64,000 bases of DNA from contig JAHFCR010000002.1 of assembly GCA_023249405.1 (NCBI GenBank), positions 1 through 64,000 of the forward strand, read 5' to 3'. This DNA comes from Peptococcaceae bacterium (lineage in GTDB: Bacteria > Bacillota > DSM-12270 > Thermacetogeniales > Thermacetogeniaceae). The translations under genes were made by a program, and so were the position numbers. How positions within the stretch are numbered: position 1 is the first letter of the stretch; every line of letters begins with the position of its first letter. The notes below the pieces were generated by a model. That model worked only from the letters and a program-made list of their open reading frames with translations. It ran no database searches and was not told the origin of the DNA. Below, in pieces: positions 34,312 through 43,511 of the stretch.

Positions 34312-34818
34312 ATGATTGCAGAGTTTATCCTGGCAGCATTGGCCTGCATTGGCACCCTGACTGCTACCCTGGCAGTATACTTCCGCTACCAGGGGGATAG
34401 CGAGATCGTCTTCGATGCCAAGGCGGCACGGGATTACCGGGTCACTAAAAACATGCTGCAGCGAACCATTCGCTGCCGCTGCCTGATCCCTCTAGCCAAC
34501 CGCGGGCGACAGAACGGCATGGTAATCAACGTCTTCTGCCAACCGATGTATTATGGAAAGATCATGGAGCAGTTGGAGATCACCGCCAAACTGAGGCCAA
34601 TGGATGCTCCCGTGCGGAACGGCTACTGGGAGGCAGTGATCGTCAAGAAAAAGACAGCCAGCCTGACGGAGTTGGAGGTCGCCATCTACTCGAAGGCTGA
34701 TCTGCATATTGTCGCCAGGGAGATTCCCCGCCTGAAGGTGATTATCTACTACCAGGTAGTCGGGCGCGACGGGATCCAGTGGCACCTGTCAGAGGCACAA
34801 TTTGACATCGCCAATTGA
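34312..34818 (+). CDS. Hypothetical membrane-anchored protein
   Basis: A 168-residue product with one N-terminal membrane helix (about 3-24) and a basic, beta-rich cytosolic or external domain. No family is recognised. GAGGGCGG precedes the ATG. About 100 bases separate it from the CofE-like gene on the same strand. Confidence 0.7.
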   Translation: MIAEFILAALACIGTLTATLAVYFRYQGDSEIVFDAKAARDYRVTKNMLQRTIRCRCLIPLANRGRQNGMVINVFCQPMYYGKIMEQLEITAKLRPMDAPVRNGYWEAVIVKKKTASLTELEVAIYSKADLHIVAREIPRLKVIIYYQVVGRDGIQWHLSEAQFDIAN

Positions 34819-34925
34819 GGGCTGATGGTCTCTAAGGCTACTTTAAATGGTGAGCGTGGCGAACATCAGGTATATTCAAGGGTACTTCAGGCTGAAAGTA
34901 CGCCTGCGCACAGGGAGGAGGCAGC

Positions 34926-35564
34926 ATGTCTCTAGAGGTAATCCCCCTGCCGACCAAGATCATCACCCCCGACGACAATCTGATACAGATTATCGCCACT
35001 TACGCCAAGCCCTACCTCCAGCCCGGCGATACTCTGGTGCTGGCCGAGAGTGTGGTGGCTATCATCCAGGGCCGGCTGATCCGGCCGGAACAGGTCAAGC
35101 CCAGTTTCTGGGCGCTGGCCATGGCCCGCTTCGTAAATCAGAACGGTAGCCTCTCATCGCCCTACGCCATGCAGGCGATCATGAACGAGAGCGGGGCCCT
35201 GCGCACCGTGTTCGCCTTTTGTATTGCCACCGCTACCCGGCTGATACTCGGCCGGCGCGGTGACTTTTACCGGTTCGCAGGGCAACAGGCCTCCCTGGTA
35301 GATGATATTACCGGAAACATGCCTCCTTTTGACAAGCATATCGTGCTCGGCCCAAGCAATCCTGAACGGGTGGCCGCCGAAATCAAGGAGCAGTTCGGAG
35401 TGGAAGCCGCCATCGTCGATGCCAATGACCTGGGCCGTACCAAGATCCTGGCGATCACCTCCGGGGCCAGCCAATCGCTGCTGTTAAAGGTATTCCGCGC
35501 CAACCCCGCCGGCAACGCCGACCAGCAGACCCCTATCGTCATTGTGCGCAAGACTCAGTCCTGA
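34926..35564 (+). CDS. CofE-like F420-0:gamma-glutamyl ligase family protein
   Basis: A 212-residue protein of the F420 ligase family: N-terminal LPTKIITPDDNLIQII, ESVVAIIQGR, SPYAMQAIMNESGALRTV and the C-terminal VDANDLGRTKILA. In archaea CofE adds glutamate to F420-0. Firmicute members are widespread and often lack other F420 genes, so this may join another amide bond. GGGAGG lies upstream of the ATG. No F420 biosynthesis gene is in the window. Confidence 0.82.
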   Translation: MSLEVIPLPTKIITPDDNLIQIIATYAKPYLQPGDTLVLAESVVAIIQGRLIRPEQVKPSFWALAMARFVNQNGSLSSPYAMQAIMNESGALRTVFAFCIATATRLILGRRGDFYRFAGQQASLVDDITGNMPPFDKHIVLGPSNPERVAAEIKEQFGVEAAIVDANDLGRTKILAITSGASQSLLLKVFRANPAGNADQQTPIVIVRKTQS

Positions 35565-35683
35565 TCCCGGTGATCTGCCCAACCGCAGTTCGACCATAAT
35601 TTCCAATATCTTTTTTATCCTGTAGGAGAAATAATAAATTTGTAGAATAAAAGAACCAGTCGTTTTTATAGGGGTGTGATCTG

Positions 35684-36211
35684 ATGCCCTGGTGCCCAAA
35701 ATGCGGGGCCGAGTATGTTCCGGGTTGTATAGTCTGCGCAGACTGCCAGGCGCCGCTTGTAGACAAGCTATCGGAACCGGGTGATGATGCCTGCTCGGAT
35801 CAGGCGGAGGACCGCGGGGAATGGAAACTACTGCTAAACGTGCGCAACAGTTCGGAGGCCAATCTGCTGGTGGCCAGGCTGGAGGGGGAGGGCATACCTG
35901 TCCTCAAACAGGCGCAGGGCGCCGGGCAATACCTGGAGGTGGCCATGGGCAGCGCCAATGACATCGACCTCTACGTTCCCGAGGCCTACTGGCCGCAAGC
36001 GCAATCTCTTCTGTCAGACGCCGGAGCCCCTGTTGCCATGGGGAGCGCCAATAAAGCAGCCGCACCGACAACAGTCCCTATTGCCACAACGACTGCCCGG
36101 CGTAACATTGGGCGGAATTTGCTGATCGCTCTGATGCTGGTTCCGATCCTGATCTACCTCTGCACGACTGTCTACAGCGCTCTGATCGGGGTATGGAAGA
36201 GCCTTTTCTAA
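35684..36211 (+). CDS. Zinc-ribbon / DUF2007 membrane protein
   Basis: A 175-residue product with an N-terminal four-Cys zinc ribbon (CPKCGAEYVPGCIVCADC), a DUF2007-like domain (LLLNVRNSSEANLLVARLEG, VPEAYWPQAQSLL) and a C-terminal membrane helix (about 147-168). DUF2007 is a putative signal-transducing domain. A terminator follows the gene. Function is unknown. Confidence 0.82.
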   Translation: MPWCPKCGAEYVPGCIVCADCQAPLVDKLSEPGDDACSDQAEDRGEWKLLLNVRNSSEANLLVARLEGEGIPVLKQAQGAGQYLEVAMGSANDIDLYVPEAYWPQAQSLLSDAGAPVAMGSANKAAAPTTVPIATTTARRNIGRNLLIALMLVPILIYLCTTVYSALIGVWKSLF

Positions 36212-36271
36212 CACCGGCCCTGCCCTGGCACAGCCGACAATCACAGGGGTGATCATGTGATCCGCATAATT

Positions 36272-36305
36272 AAAAAAGCCGCCTCCGGGGATGGGGTGGC
36301 TTTTT
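36272..36305. terminator. Bidirectional terminator between convergent genes
   Basis: An A-tract, a 7-bp stem with one G-U pair (AGCCGCC with GGTGGCT, 36278-36301) and a T-tract lie between the rightward zinc-ribbon gene and the leftward DUF1287 gene. Confidence 0.82.
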
Positions 36306-36338
36306 CTCTCCTCACGTATCAAAGCCCATAGTTTTTAC

Positions 36339-37043
36339 TCAATTGATATAGCGGAAGTGATGGACGATCTTGCTTGACCAACGCATCAGGTAGTCCCCCT
36401 CCGTCGCATATGGCCAGGCGTTATGAATGACCAGGGGCACGCCGTCCTTGCGTCGTCGGTCAGAGATGATAGCAACGTGATCATACGGGGGACCGAATAC
36501 CACGATGTCTCCAGGCTGCCATTGCGCCAGGTTGTCGGCGTCACCAGGCCTGACGTCGGTGGTCAGCATCACGGCATGATGCCGGAAGAAAACATCAAGA
36601 ATGCTTACCCGCCGGAAATTCATATCGGGGTCCAGTTTCTGATCGGTATAACCAGGATCAAAGGGGCCATTCTGAATATCATCGTCCACCATGTTCTTAA
36701 GATTATAGCCGGCAGCCATGAAGGCCCGCCAGATCACGTCTGCGTCATTGCCCCGCCCTGCCGGGGGATATCCGTCCGGGTAGGAAGAAGCGTCATACCG
36801 GGTGCGCCCGGTCACCTCCTGGCGGGCCCCATTGACCAGATCGAGGGAATCCGGAATTCCGTTGTGGTTCCGGTCCTGTTCAGGGATGATCGTCGGCACC
36901 GGGCACCGCTTCTGTAAAGTGATCGTGTCCAGAAACGGCAGGTAATTGATGCGGCACAGGATCGCATCACCATAGGTCACTACCAGCGCTAATGCAAAAA
37001 GCAGCACCAGTGACGACAGCCAGATTTTTTGCGTGCGTAACAT
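36339..37043 (-). CDS. DUF1287 exported protein (putative NlpC/P60-like amidase)
   Basis: A 234-residue protein with a signal or anchor helix (about 8-27), a calcium-loop-like DRNHNGIPDSLD, then the DUF1287 core: GRGNDADVIWRAFMAAGY, DPDMNFRRVSILDVFFRHH, WQPGDIVVFG, DHVAIISD and HNAWP. The order of Asp and His residues recalls NlpC/P60 papain-like folds. No substrate is known. It stands alone on the minus strand between a terminator and the C-P lyase operon end. Confidence 0.85.
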   Translation of the reverse strand: MLRTQKIWLSSLVLLFALALVVTYGDAILCRINYLPFLDTITLQKRCPVPTIIPEQDRNHNGIPDSLDLVNGARQEVTGRTRYDASSYPDGYPPAGRGNDADVIWRAFMAAGYNLKNMVDDDIQNGPFDPGYTDQKLDPDMNFRRVSILDVFFRHHAVMLTTDVRPGDADNLAQWQPGDIVVFGPPYDHVAIISDRRRKDGVPLVIHNAWPYATEGDYLMRWSSKIVHHFRYIN

Positions 37044-37176
37044 AAATTTCTCCCTACTGACACATTCCGGTCGGGCTTGTAACTTTCAGACATAAGCATA
37101 ACACTCCCGAAGCGTTTTGTCAGCGTCCCCGAGAGGCCTGGCAGGCACCCAGGCAGCAGTTGGCCGATCGTATAAT

Positions 37177-37638
37177 TTAGAGCAGAAGGGAGAAGCCGGC
37201 GTGGGTCTGCTGCCAGCCCAAATGGCGGTAAAATGCGTGCGCCTGACGGCGCTGGAGGTTGGTAGTCAGAGCGAGCTTGTAGCAGCCATGGCTCCGGGCG
37301 ATGCGGCCAGCCTCGGTAAGCAGGGCAGTGCCGACTCCGCGGCCACGGCAATCACGGCGCACCACCACATTCTCCACCGCTGCCCAGGGCCGGCCGTGAT
37401 GCCCCAGGTTGGGGACGATGACCACGGTAGCTGAGCCCAGGAGAACGCCACCACCGACCGCCGCCAGCACCTGTTGCCTGGGGTCGGCGGCAACCTGCAG
37501 CCACAGTGATCGGTAGTCGACCCCGCCCTCATCGGAGAGGGGGTCGTAAGCCTGGTCAAACTCCCGGTACAGCTCCAGAAGGGACGGCAAATCCTGCCCG
37601 GCAGCCGGCCTGACGATCAGATCGGAAGTGACATCCAT
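37177..37638 (-). CDS. PhnO-like GNAT N-acetyltransferase
   Basis: A 153-residue GNAT enzyme with the acetyl-CoA loop RRDCRGRGVGTALL and C-terminal NLQRRQAHAFYRHLGW. The last third resembles PhnO of E. coli ([22 protein letters not shown]), which acetylates aminoalkylphosphonates before C-P lyase acts. It is the last gene of the phn operon, 57 bases after the TIM-barrel gene. Assignment as PhnO is by similarity recalled from memory plus position. Confidence 0.8.
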   Translation of the reverse strand: MDVTSDLIVRPAAGQDLPSLLELYREFDQAYDPLSDEGGVDYRSLWLQVAADPRQQVLAAVGGGVLLGSATVVIVPNLGHHGRPWAAVENVVVRRDCRGRGVGTALLTEAGRIARSHGCYKLALTTNLQRRQAHAFYRHLGWQQTHAGFSLLL

Positions 37639-37695
37639 CGCTCTCCGCCTCCTTGCTGGTTATTAACAGTGTATCCGAATGAACACCGCTGTGTC

Positions 37696-38619
37696 TCAAA
37701 TGCCTAGCAGAGCCCGGGCGTTGATCAGGGCCTCATGGCAATAGGGGCGGTAGCGCGGCCGGATCTCCAGGGTGACCGCCCCACGGTAATCCTGAAGCCG
37801 GTCAAACACTTCCCTGGCCGGGACCTCTCCCCAGCCAACCGGCAGGTGTAGATCGCCCCGGCCGGTGGCCAGCAGCTCACCCTGTTTTTTCTCGTAAGAA
37901 GCGCAGCAGCGGCCAAAGTTGTCGTGCAAGTGGACATGCCCGACGTACGGCGCCACCGCGGCTACTCCCTCCAAGAGATCGTAGCCGTGATGGCATGCAG
38001 CCAGATAGGCGTGCCCCAGGTCAAGGGCAACTCTCACCCGGGGATGGGCGACCTGCCGGGCCATGGCGGCCAGGCTGGCCAGAAACTCCCCGTAACAGTA
38101 TGGGCTGGCGTCCAGGTACGGGCGGGCGTTCTCGATCGCTATGACCACTCCGTGCTGTGCCGCCACTTCCCCCAGTTCCTGCAGCAGGCCGCGCTCCAGG
38201 TCCCACAATTGCTGCGTGTATGCCGGAGTCAGGGAGTCCTGGGCCGGCAGTTGAAACCTCTCCTCGGGCAGGAAACGGCCGGCATGATAGACCAGCACCG
38301 GCGCTCCGATGGCCTCGGCAAACTCCAGGCTGGCCCTGAACATCCGCAGCTCGAGTTGCGGGGCCTCCCGGTCCATCAGGTTCATGGGGTTGGGGCCATG
38401 GACAAGGTAACTGAATGGATATGTTCCTAACACCTGCAGCAAAAGCTCCATCTGCTTACGGCACAGCTCACCGTTCAGCAAAGCGCCAACCCCATGGGGT
38501 GCTATCTCCACGTGGTCAAAGCCCGCCTCCCCGAAATAATCCAGCTCTGACCGCAACAGATCGAGGCTGCCGTCCAGCCTCGTGGCATCAGCGTTGATTG
38601 CGATTCCCGTGATTTGCAA
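37696..38619 (-). CDS. Xylose-isomerase-like TIM-barrel protein in the phn operon
   Basis: A 307-residue member of the AP-endonuclease-2/sugar-phosphate isomerase superfamily. Metal-ligand motifs are present: LVYHAGRF, VIAIENARPY, VALDLGHAYLA, VHLHDNFG and TLEIRP. It lies between phnM and the PhnO-like gene and starts at a TTG with GGAGGGAG upstream. Neither PhnN nor PhnP, which finish C-P lyase product handling, is present. This protein could act on a ribose-phosphate intermediate there, but that is inference from position. Confidence 0.82.
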   Translation of the reverse strand: MQITGIAINADATRLDGSLDLLRSELDYFGEAGFDHVEIAPHGVGALLNGELCRKQMELLLQVLGTYPFSYLVHGPNPMNLMDREAPQLELRMFRASLEFAEAIGAPVLVYHAGRFLPEERFQLPAQDSLTPAYTQQLWDLERGLLQELGEVAAQHGVVIAIENARPYLDASPYCYGEFLASLAAMARQVAHPRVRVALDLGHAYLAACHHGYDLLEGVAAVAPYVGHVHLHDNFGRCCASYEKKQGELLATGRGDLHLPVGWGEVPAREVFDRLQDYRGAVTLEIRPRYRPYCHEALINARALLGI

Positions 38620-38701
38620 TCCTGCTCCCTCCTTCCAATCAGAATGATTACGTCCGTGACCGTTTAAATCCCACCTGCACGGCTGGAATGATCAATCGCT
38701 C

Positions 38702-39937
38702 TCATGGCAAGACCTGGCGGGAACCCTGTTTTGGGGGGCGGCATCCATCCCGGCCACCCCTCTCTCTTGCCTGATCGCAGTAGTTGATCCGGTAGACCTG
38801 CAGACCACCCACCACGGTATTGGTGACCACCGGTACGCCGTCTCGCAGGCTGACCACTACGGCATCCCCGGCACGGCCCGCCTCCAGGCTGCCGATCAGC
38901 CCCTGGCCGATCGCCCGGGCCGGCTCCAGTGAGGCCATGCGTACTGCCTCGGCAAGCGGCATCAGTTCCCTGGAGAGCTTGAAGACTGCCTGCATCATGG
39001 CTGGCGGGTAGTAGTCAGAGCAGATAATGTTGGCTGCCCCGGCAGCGATAGCTTGCGCTGCGCACATCCCCTTGCCGGTCGAGGCCTCCCGCACGATGTT
39101 GGGAGCGCCTACGCAGACGTGGCCGCCCAGTCTTCTGGCAGCCTCCGCCGTGGCCAGGTTGACCGGAAATTCGTGAATGGTGACTCCATGACGACGGTAA
39201 CCCGCCAGGTTTTCCGGGTTGTCATCATCGTGGGAGACGAGAGGAATCCCCGCCTGTTTGGCGGCAGCGCTGAGCAGGGAGATATGCGCAGGAGCCATGG
39301 TCCGGCCACGCTCCTTGGCGGCGATGTTCTCCTGAATATGGCTGAATGGCAGGTGATAGGTCTTTTCCATGTAGCGCCGGTAATCCTCCAGGGTGGGGTA
39401 TTGCCCCTGCCCCGGAGTGTGGTCCATGAAGGAGAGCAGGTCGATCATCCCGTCTTCGACCAGGGATCGGACGATCTCCACCCCGGAGGTGTCGGTGATC
39501 TCGAAACGCAGGTGGATCCGGTTACGGATCAGCCAGCGCTGGGTGGCCATGGGCACGATCTTTCTGATACTGGCGGCGGCAATCTGATCGTTGCGCACCC
39601 CCCACTCTGCGCCGGCAAAAGAGAAGGAATGGTACATGGTCGTAATACCGGTGCCGGCCAGCTTTTTTTCCAGTTCGCCAAAGGCCATCTCTGCGCTAAA
39701 AAACGCCCCCGGCCGCGGCTCCAACTCTTTCTCGATAGCATCGCTGTGCAGATCGATCAGGCCAGGCATCACAAAGCCGCCCAGCGCATCCAGCACCCGT
39801 TTGGCAGCCAGCCCGCGGTGGTTCTGCTGCCGTCCGGCAAACTGAATGATCCCGTCTTCGATCAGCACTTCGCCAGGGGAGAGCGTCCGGTCCGGCAGAA
39901 TCACCTGGCCGTTGGTGATCAGCAGTGATTGTTTCAT
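38702..39937 (-). CDS. phnM: alpha-D-ribose 1-methylphosphonate 5-triphosphate diphosphatase PhnM
   Basis: A 411-residue amidohydrolase that cleaves pyrophosphate from the ribose-triphosphate phosphonate intermediate. Metal-site motifs: GLIDLHSDAIEKELEPRPG, TMYHSF, ISLLSAAAKQ, VSHDDDNPE and NIICSDYYPPAM. The ATG overlaps the phnL stop by four bases. The C-terminus carries about 25 extra residues compared with E. coli PhnM. Confidence 0.94.
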   Translation of the reverse strand: MKQSLLITNGQVILPDRTLSPGEVLIEDGIIQFAGRQQNHRGLAAKRVLDALGGFVMPGLIDLHSDAIEKELEPRPGAFFSAEMAFGELEKKLAGTGITTMYHSFSFAGAEWGVRNDQIAAASIRKIVPMATQRWLIRNRIHLRFEITDTSGVEIVRSLVEDGMIDLLSFMDHTPGQGQYPTLEDYRRYMEKTYHLPFSHIQENIAAKERGRTMAPAHISLLSAAAKQAGIPLVSHDDDNPENLAGYRRHGVTIHEFPVNLATAEAARRLGGHVCVGAPNIVREASTGKGMCAAQAIAAGAANIICSDYYPPAMMQAVFKLSRELMPLAEAVRMASLEPARAIGQGLIGSLEAGRAGDAVVVSLRDGVPVVTNTVVGGLQVYRINYCDQARERGGRDGCRPPKQGSRQVLP

Positions 39938-40674
39938 AACGCATCCCTCTCCATCCTTGTAGGCTGAAGGGCCTCGGAACCTTCCTTCATGTTAAATGCC
40001 CGGTCTACCAGACGCTCCATCACGTCCAGGTCGTGAAAGATACCGATGATGCTGGCGCCGCCCTCCTTCATCTCCCTCAGCACACAAACTACGATCTGCT
40101 TGGTTTCAATATCCAGGGAAGCCGTCGGCTCGTCCAGCAGCAGCAGGCGAGGCCCGGAGATCAGCGCCCGGGCCAGATTGATCCGCTGCTGCTCACCACC
40201 GCTGAAGGTGGACGGATAGGCATCCCAGAGCTTATGGTTGATGCTCATCATCTCCAGATACTCCCGGGCTCGCTGCCGGGCCTGCTCGATCTCCCAGCCC
40301 TTCTGGCGCAGTTCCCCGGCCAGCACATCAACTGCCGGCACCCGGGGCATCACCTTCAAAAACTGGCTGACGTAACCGATCTCCTGGCGACGCAGCCTGA
40401 TCACCTGGCGCTCCGGAGCCAGGGCCAGGTCTACCCTGCTGCCATCACCGGAGGTATAGAGCACGCTGCCCGTGGAGGACAGATAGGTACGGTAGATGCA
40501 TTTGATCACCGTGGATTTGCCGGCGCCGCTGGGTCCTGTAATACCCAGGAACTCCCCCTCGCCCAGGCTGAAACTCACATCCTCGCAGCCGGTGATCATC
40601 TTGCCGTCAAGGATGTGCAAGGTAAAGCGCTTGGATAATTGTCTAACTGCCAGAATTTCGCGCCTGTCAGTCAC
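39934..40674 (-). CDS. phnL: C-P lyase ABC-type ATPase PhnL
   Basis: A 246-residue ABC ATPase: Walker A GPSGAGKST, Q-loop YVSQFLKVMPRV, signature FSGGEQQRINLAR, Walker B LLLLDEPTASLD. PhnL is needed with PhnG-H-I to form ribose methylphosphonate triphosphate. I chose the GTG at 40674, six bases after AGGAGG. It overlaps phnM. Confidence 0.93.
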   Translation of the reverse strand: MTDRREILAVRQLSKRFTLHILDGKMITGCEDVSFSLGEGEFLGITGPSGAGKSTVIKCIYRTYLSSTGSVLYTSGDGSRVDLALAPERQVIRLRRQEIGYVSQFLKVMPRVPAVDVLAGELRQKGWEIEQARQRAREYLEMMSINHKLWDAYPSTFSGGEQQRINLARALISGPRLLLLDEPTASLDIETKQIVVCVLREMKEGGASIIGIFHDLDVMERLVDRAFNMKEGSEALQPTRMERDAL

Positions 40675-40685
40675 ACTATTCCTCC

Positions 40686-41531
40686 TCACAGCGTGGAATG
40701 AACCAGAAGCTGGGTATAGCGGTGCTGTGGATCCTCCAAAATCTGGTCGGTGAGACCGAACTCTAAAACCTGTCCATGCTGCATCACCGCAGTGCGGTCA
40801 GCCAGAATCCGGATCACTCCCAGGTCATGGGAGACCACGAGCATGGCAATGCCCAGGTCCTGCTGAATCTCCTTGATCAGATCGAGCACCCGGGCCTGAA
40901 CCGAGACATCCAACCCTGTAGTCACTTCGTCCAGCAGCAGCACCGGCGGATTGTTGGCCAGGGCCTTGGCGATCTGTACCCGCTGCTGCATACCGCCGCT
41001 GAAGTGCGCCGGGAAGTCGTCCATACGCGCCAGGGGCACCTCGGTGCGTTCCAGTAAGGCAGCCGCCCGCTGTCTGATGGCGGATACGTTGTAGACGTCG
41101 GCGGTCAACAGCTTCTCGGCCACGTTGCCGCCGGCGGTAAAGTGCGGTTTGATCCCCATCAGGGGATTCTGGTAGACGATTCCGAGCAGATGATTGCGTA
41201 TGTAGCGCCGGGCCTGGCTGGTCTGGGCGAAGGCGTTCGCCCGTCCGTCGCCAAAGGCGCTGAAGCAGCACTCACCGCTGGTGGCATCCTCATCGAAGTA
41301 GAGACAGCGCACCAGGGTGCTCTTGCCGGAGCCGCTCTCGCCCACGATCCCCAGGATCTCCCCTGACTCCAGCTCGAAGCTCACCCCGTTGCAGGCCACG
41401 ATCGTATGGCAGCGGGGACAGATATTGGTCCCCGCCTCCGGGCCGGTCAGGGACAGGCAGTCCGGGCAACCAGGCCCATACAGCTTGCTGAGGTTCCGCA
41501 CTGTCAGCACAATCTCCTGTTCCACAGCCAT
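40686..41531 (-). CDS. phnK: C-P lyase ABC-type ATPase PhnK with Cys-rich insert
   Basis: A 281-residue ABC ATPase of the C-P lyase core complex: Walker A GESGSGKST, Q-loop VYQNPLMG, signature FSGGMQQRVQIAK, Walker B LLLDEVTTGLD. Near the N-terminus, between the first two strands, is an insert with two CxxC pairs (GPGCPDCLSL, NICPRCHTI), a likely zinc ribbon absent from E. coli PhnK. It overlaps the phnJ stop by one base. Confidence 0.93.
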   Translation of the reverse strand: MAVEQEIVLTVRNLSKLYGPGCPDCLSLTGPEAGTNICPRCHTIVACNGVSFELESGEILGIVGESGSGKSTLVRCLYFDEDATSGECCFSAFGDGRANAFAQTSQARRYIRNHLLGIVYQNPLMGIKPHFTAGGNVAEKLLTADVYNVSAIRQRAAALLERTEVPLARMDDFPAHFSGGMQQRVQIAKALANNPPVLLLDEVTTGLDVSVQARVLDLIKEIQQDLGIAMLVVSHDLGVIRILADRTAVMQHGQVLEFGLTDQILEDPQHRYTQLLVHSTL

Positions 41532-42421
41532 CAGTCGGCCCTCCTTTCCTGCGCCGCCCGGCGCTTGTCGCAGTAGCCGCTATCCGAACAGGCATACAGC
41601 TTCTGCCCGCTGACCCGGTCAAACAGCTCGTTCATATAGGTATCAGTGGCGCCGCAGCGAAGGCAGGACCGCCCGGAGAACTCCTCCACCCGAAACCGGA
41701 AGTCTTCGAACTCCAGGGGCTCCACCAGGGTGTGCGGCGGCACGGCGTAGATCCGCTTCTCCCGTCCGGCTCCGAACAGGTGCAATGTCGGCGACATACT
41801 GAGCTTCGGCACATCCCAGCGGGGGATCGGTGAAGGGTCCATCAGGTAGCGCCGGTTGACCAGGGACGGGTAGCGCGCCCCGATGCTGATCTCCCCGTAC
41901 TGTACGATATTCTCATACAGGTAGACCCACATCCGGCTGTAGTCCATCTCCCCGTGCATCTCCCGGGTCTTGGCCTCGCTGGCCTCCACATAGCGCAGCG
42001 GCTCCGGGATCGGCACCTGCAGTACCAGGATCTGATCAGCCCGCATCGGCTCCTCCGGCACCCGGTGCCGGGTCTGCACGATGCTGGCGGCAGTGGTGTC
42101 AAAGGTGGTGTCAACCCCGGTGGTCTTTACTAAAAGATTACGAATGTTAACGGCATTGACGCTGCCGTCGCAACCCTGGTCGATCACCTTCAAAACATCC
42201 TCCGGGCCGATGATCGCCATGGTGATCTGTAGCCCGCCGGTGCCCCAACCCCGGGCAATCGGCAGTTCCGGGGAGGCAAAGGGCACCTGGTAGCCGGGAA
42301 TGGCCACTGCCTTCAACAGTTTGCGGCGAATCTCCCGCTTGGTGTTCTCGTCCAGAAAGGCAAAATTATAGCCCCGGGGCTGTCTTGCCGGGGTCGCGGC
42401 GCTGTTCACGGTTGCACTCAC
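41531..42421 (-). CDS. phnJ: alpha-D-ribose 1-methylphosphonate 5-phosphate C-P lyase PhnJ
   Basis: A 296-residue radical SAM enzyme that breaks the C-P bond. The cluster cysteines and the thiyl-radical cysteine are in CLRCGATDTYM and ACSDSGYCDKRR. N-terminal YNFAFLDENTKREIRRKLLK and GTGGLQITMAIIG are typical. The GTG start has GGAGGAGG nine bases upstream and lies within the phnI 3' end. Confidence 0.95.
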   Translation of the reverse strand: MSATVNSAATPARQPRGYNFAFLDENTKREIRRKLLKAVAIPGYQVPFASPELPIARGWGTGGLQITMAIIGPEDVLKVIDQGCDGSVNAVNIRNLLVKTTGVDTTFDTTAASIVQTRHRVPEEPMRADQILVLQVPIPEPLRYVEASEAKTREMHGEMDYSRMWVYLYENIVQYGEISIGARYPSLVNRRYLMDPSPIPRWDVPKLSMSPTLHLFGAGREKRIYAVPPHTLVEPLEFEDFRFRVEEFSGRSCLRCGATDTYMNELFDRVSGQKLYACSDSGYCDKRRAAQERRAD

Positions 42422-43511
42422 TGGCTGTGGCCTCCTCCCGTAGCTGCTGAGTCCGGCGCAGGCGGTCCAGGGTAGACTGGAAGGTCACGTAATGGGGCAG
42501 CTTCCAGTGAGCTGAAAAGCCTGAGGACTCGATGCCGTCGATATGATAAAGGACAAATTCCTCGTCTTCGGCCGGGGATTTATGGGGCGAACGGCTCTGC
42601 ATGGTGCGATCAAGCACGCCCATGGCGATCGCTTTCAACTCGTTATGCCCGAAACATAGCCCATAGCCCAGGGTCAGTTTGGGTTTACCCTGCTCGTCTT
42701 CGTAGTACTCGGAGATGATCTCCGCCTCCGTCACCAGCACCCGGCCGATGTAAACCGGCTGTTCCTTGGCTGGATGGTTGATGCAAAGGGGGACAGTGCC
42801 TACTCGCAACTCTCCCAGGTAGGGATGGATGTCTCCGAAGCCGCGCATGGAACTGTAGGCCAGAGCCATCATCACTCCGGTCTCCCCCCGGGCCAGTGAC
42901 TGCAGCTTGGCAGAGCGCTGGCAGGGAAAACTGATACTCTCCCGCGTGATGTCAAACAGGGTCTCCTTCCGGTCAACCGGCTCCACCAGCAGGCCCTCCC
43001 GGCGCAGCAGGTCGATGATCTTGGGAAAGGAGTCCGGCAGTTGATCAGATCTAGACGTCTGGACGCCGATCCGGTCAAAAAAGGCCCGGACGGTCTCCGG
43101 GGACTCCTCCAGCAGCGAAAAATCCACCAGCCGCTGGGTATAATCCCGGGTTGGCCCCAGGATCTGCCCGCCCGGCACATCCTGAAATGCGGCGCTGATT
43201 CTTCGGATCACTCTCATCTTCCCGGTATCGGCAGGCAGGGAGTAATAGCGCCGCGGCTGGGTCGCCCGGTAGGCCCGCAGGATGAACGAGGCCTCTATGT
43301 TATCCCCCTCCGCCTGCTTGAGGGCGATGGCGGCGATGGTCGGGGCGTAAAGAGCGCCCTCGCTCATCACCTTATCCACTGCCAGCCGCATCTGCTCCCG
43401 GATCTGCCGCACCTCGATGGGAGAGGCGCCGCCCTTCAACCGGTAAAAAGTCAGCAGTTCCTCGGCATTGGCGATCGCTTCCGAACCGCCGGATACTGCC
43501 ACGTAGCCCAT
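42366..43511 (-). CDS. phnI: C-P lyase subunit PhnI
   Basis: A 381-residue PhnI, the nucleosidase-like subunit that with PhnG-H-L makes the triphosphorylated ribose phosphonate. Motifs: MGYVAVSGGSEAIANAEELL, FSLLEESPETVRAFFDRIG, GYGLCFGHNELKAIAMG, HWKLPHYVTFQSTLDR. The ATG abuts the phnH stop. About 25 residues longer than E. coli PhnI. Confidence 0.94.
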   Translation of the reverse strand: MGYVAVSGGSEAIANAEELLTFYRLKGGASPIEVRQIREQMRLAVDKVMSEGALYAPTIAAIALKQAEGDNIEASFILRAYRATQPRRYYSLPADTGKMRVIRRISAAFQDVPGGQILGPTRDYTQRLVDFSLLEESPETVRAFFDRIGVQTSRSDQLPDSFPKIIDLLRREGLLVEPVDRKETLFDITRESISFPCQRSAKLQSLARGETGVMMALAYSSMRGFGDIHPYLGELRVGTVPLCINHPAKEQPVYIGRVLVTEAEIISEYYEDEQGKPKLTLGYGLCFGHNELKAIAMGVLDRTMQSRSPHKSPAEDEEFVLYHIDGIESSGFSAHWKLPHYVTFQSTLDRLRRTQQLREEATASECNREQRRDPGKTAPGL

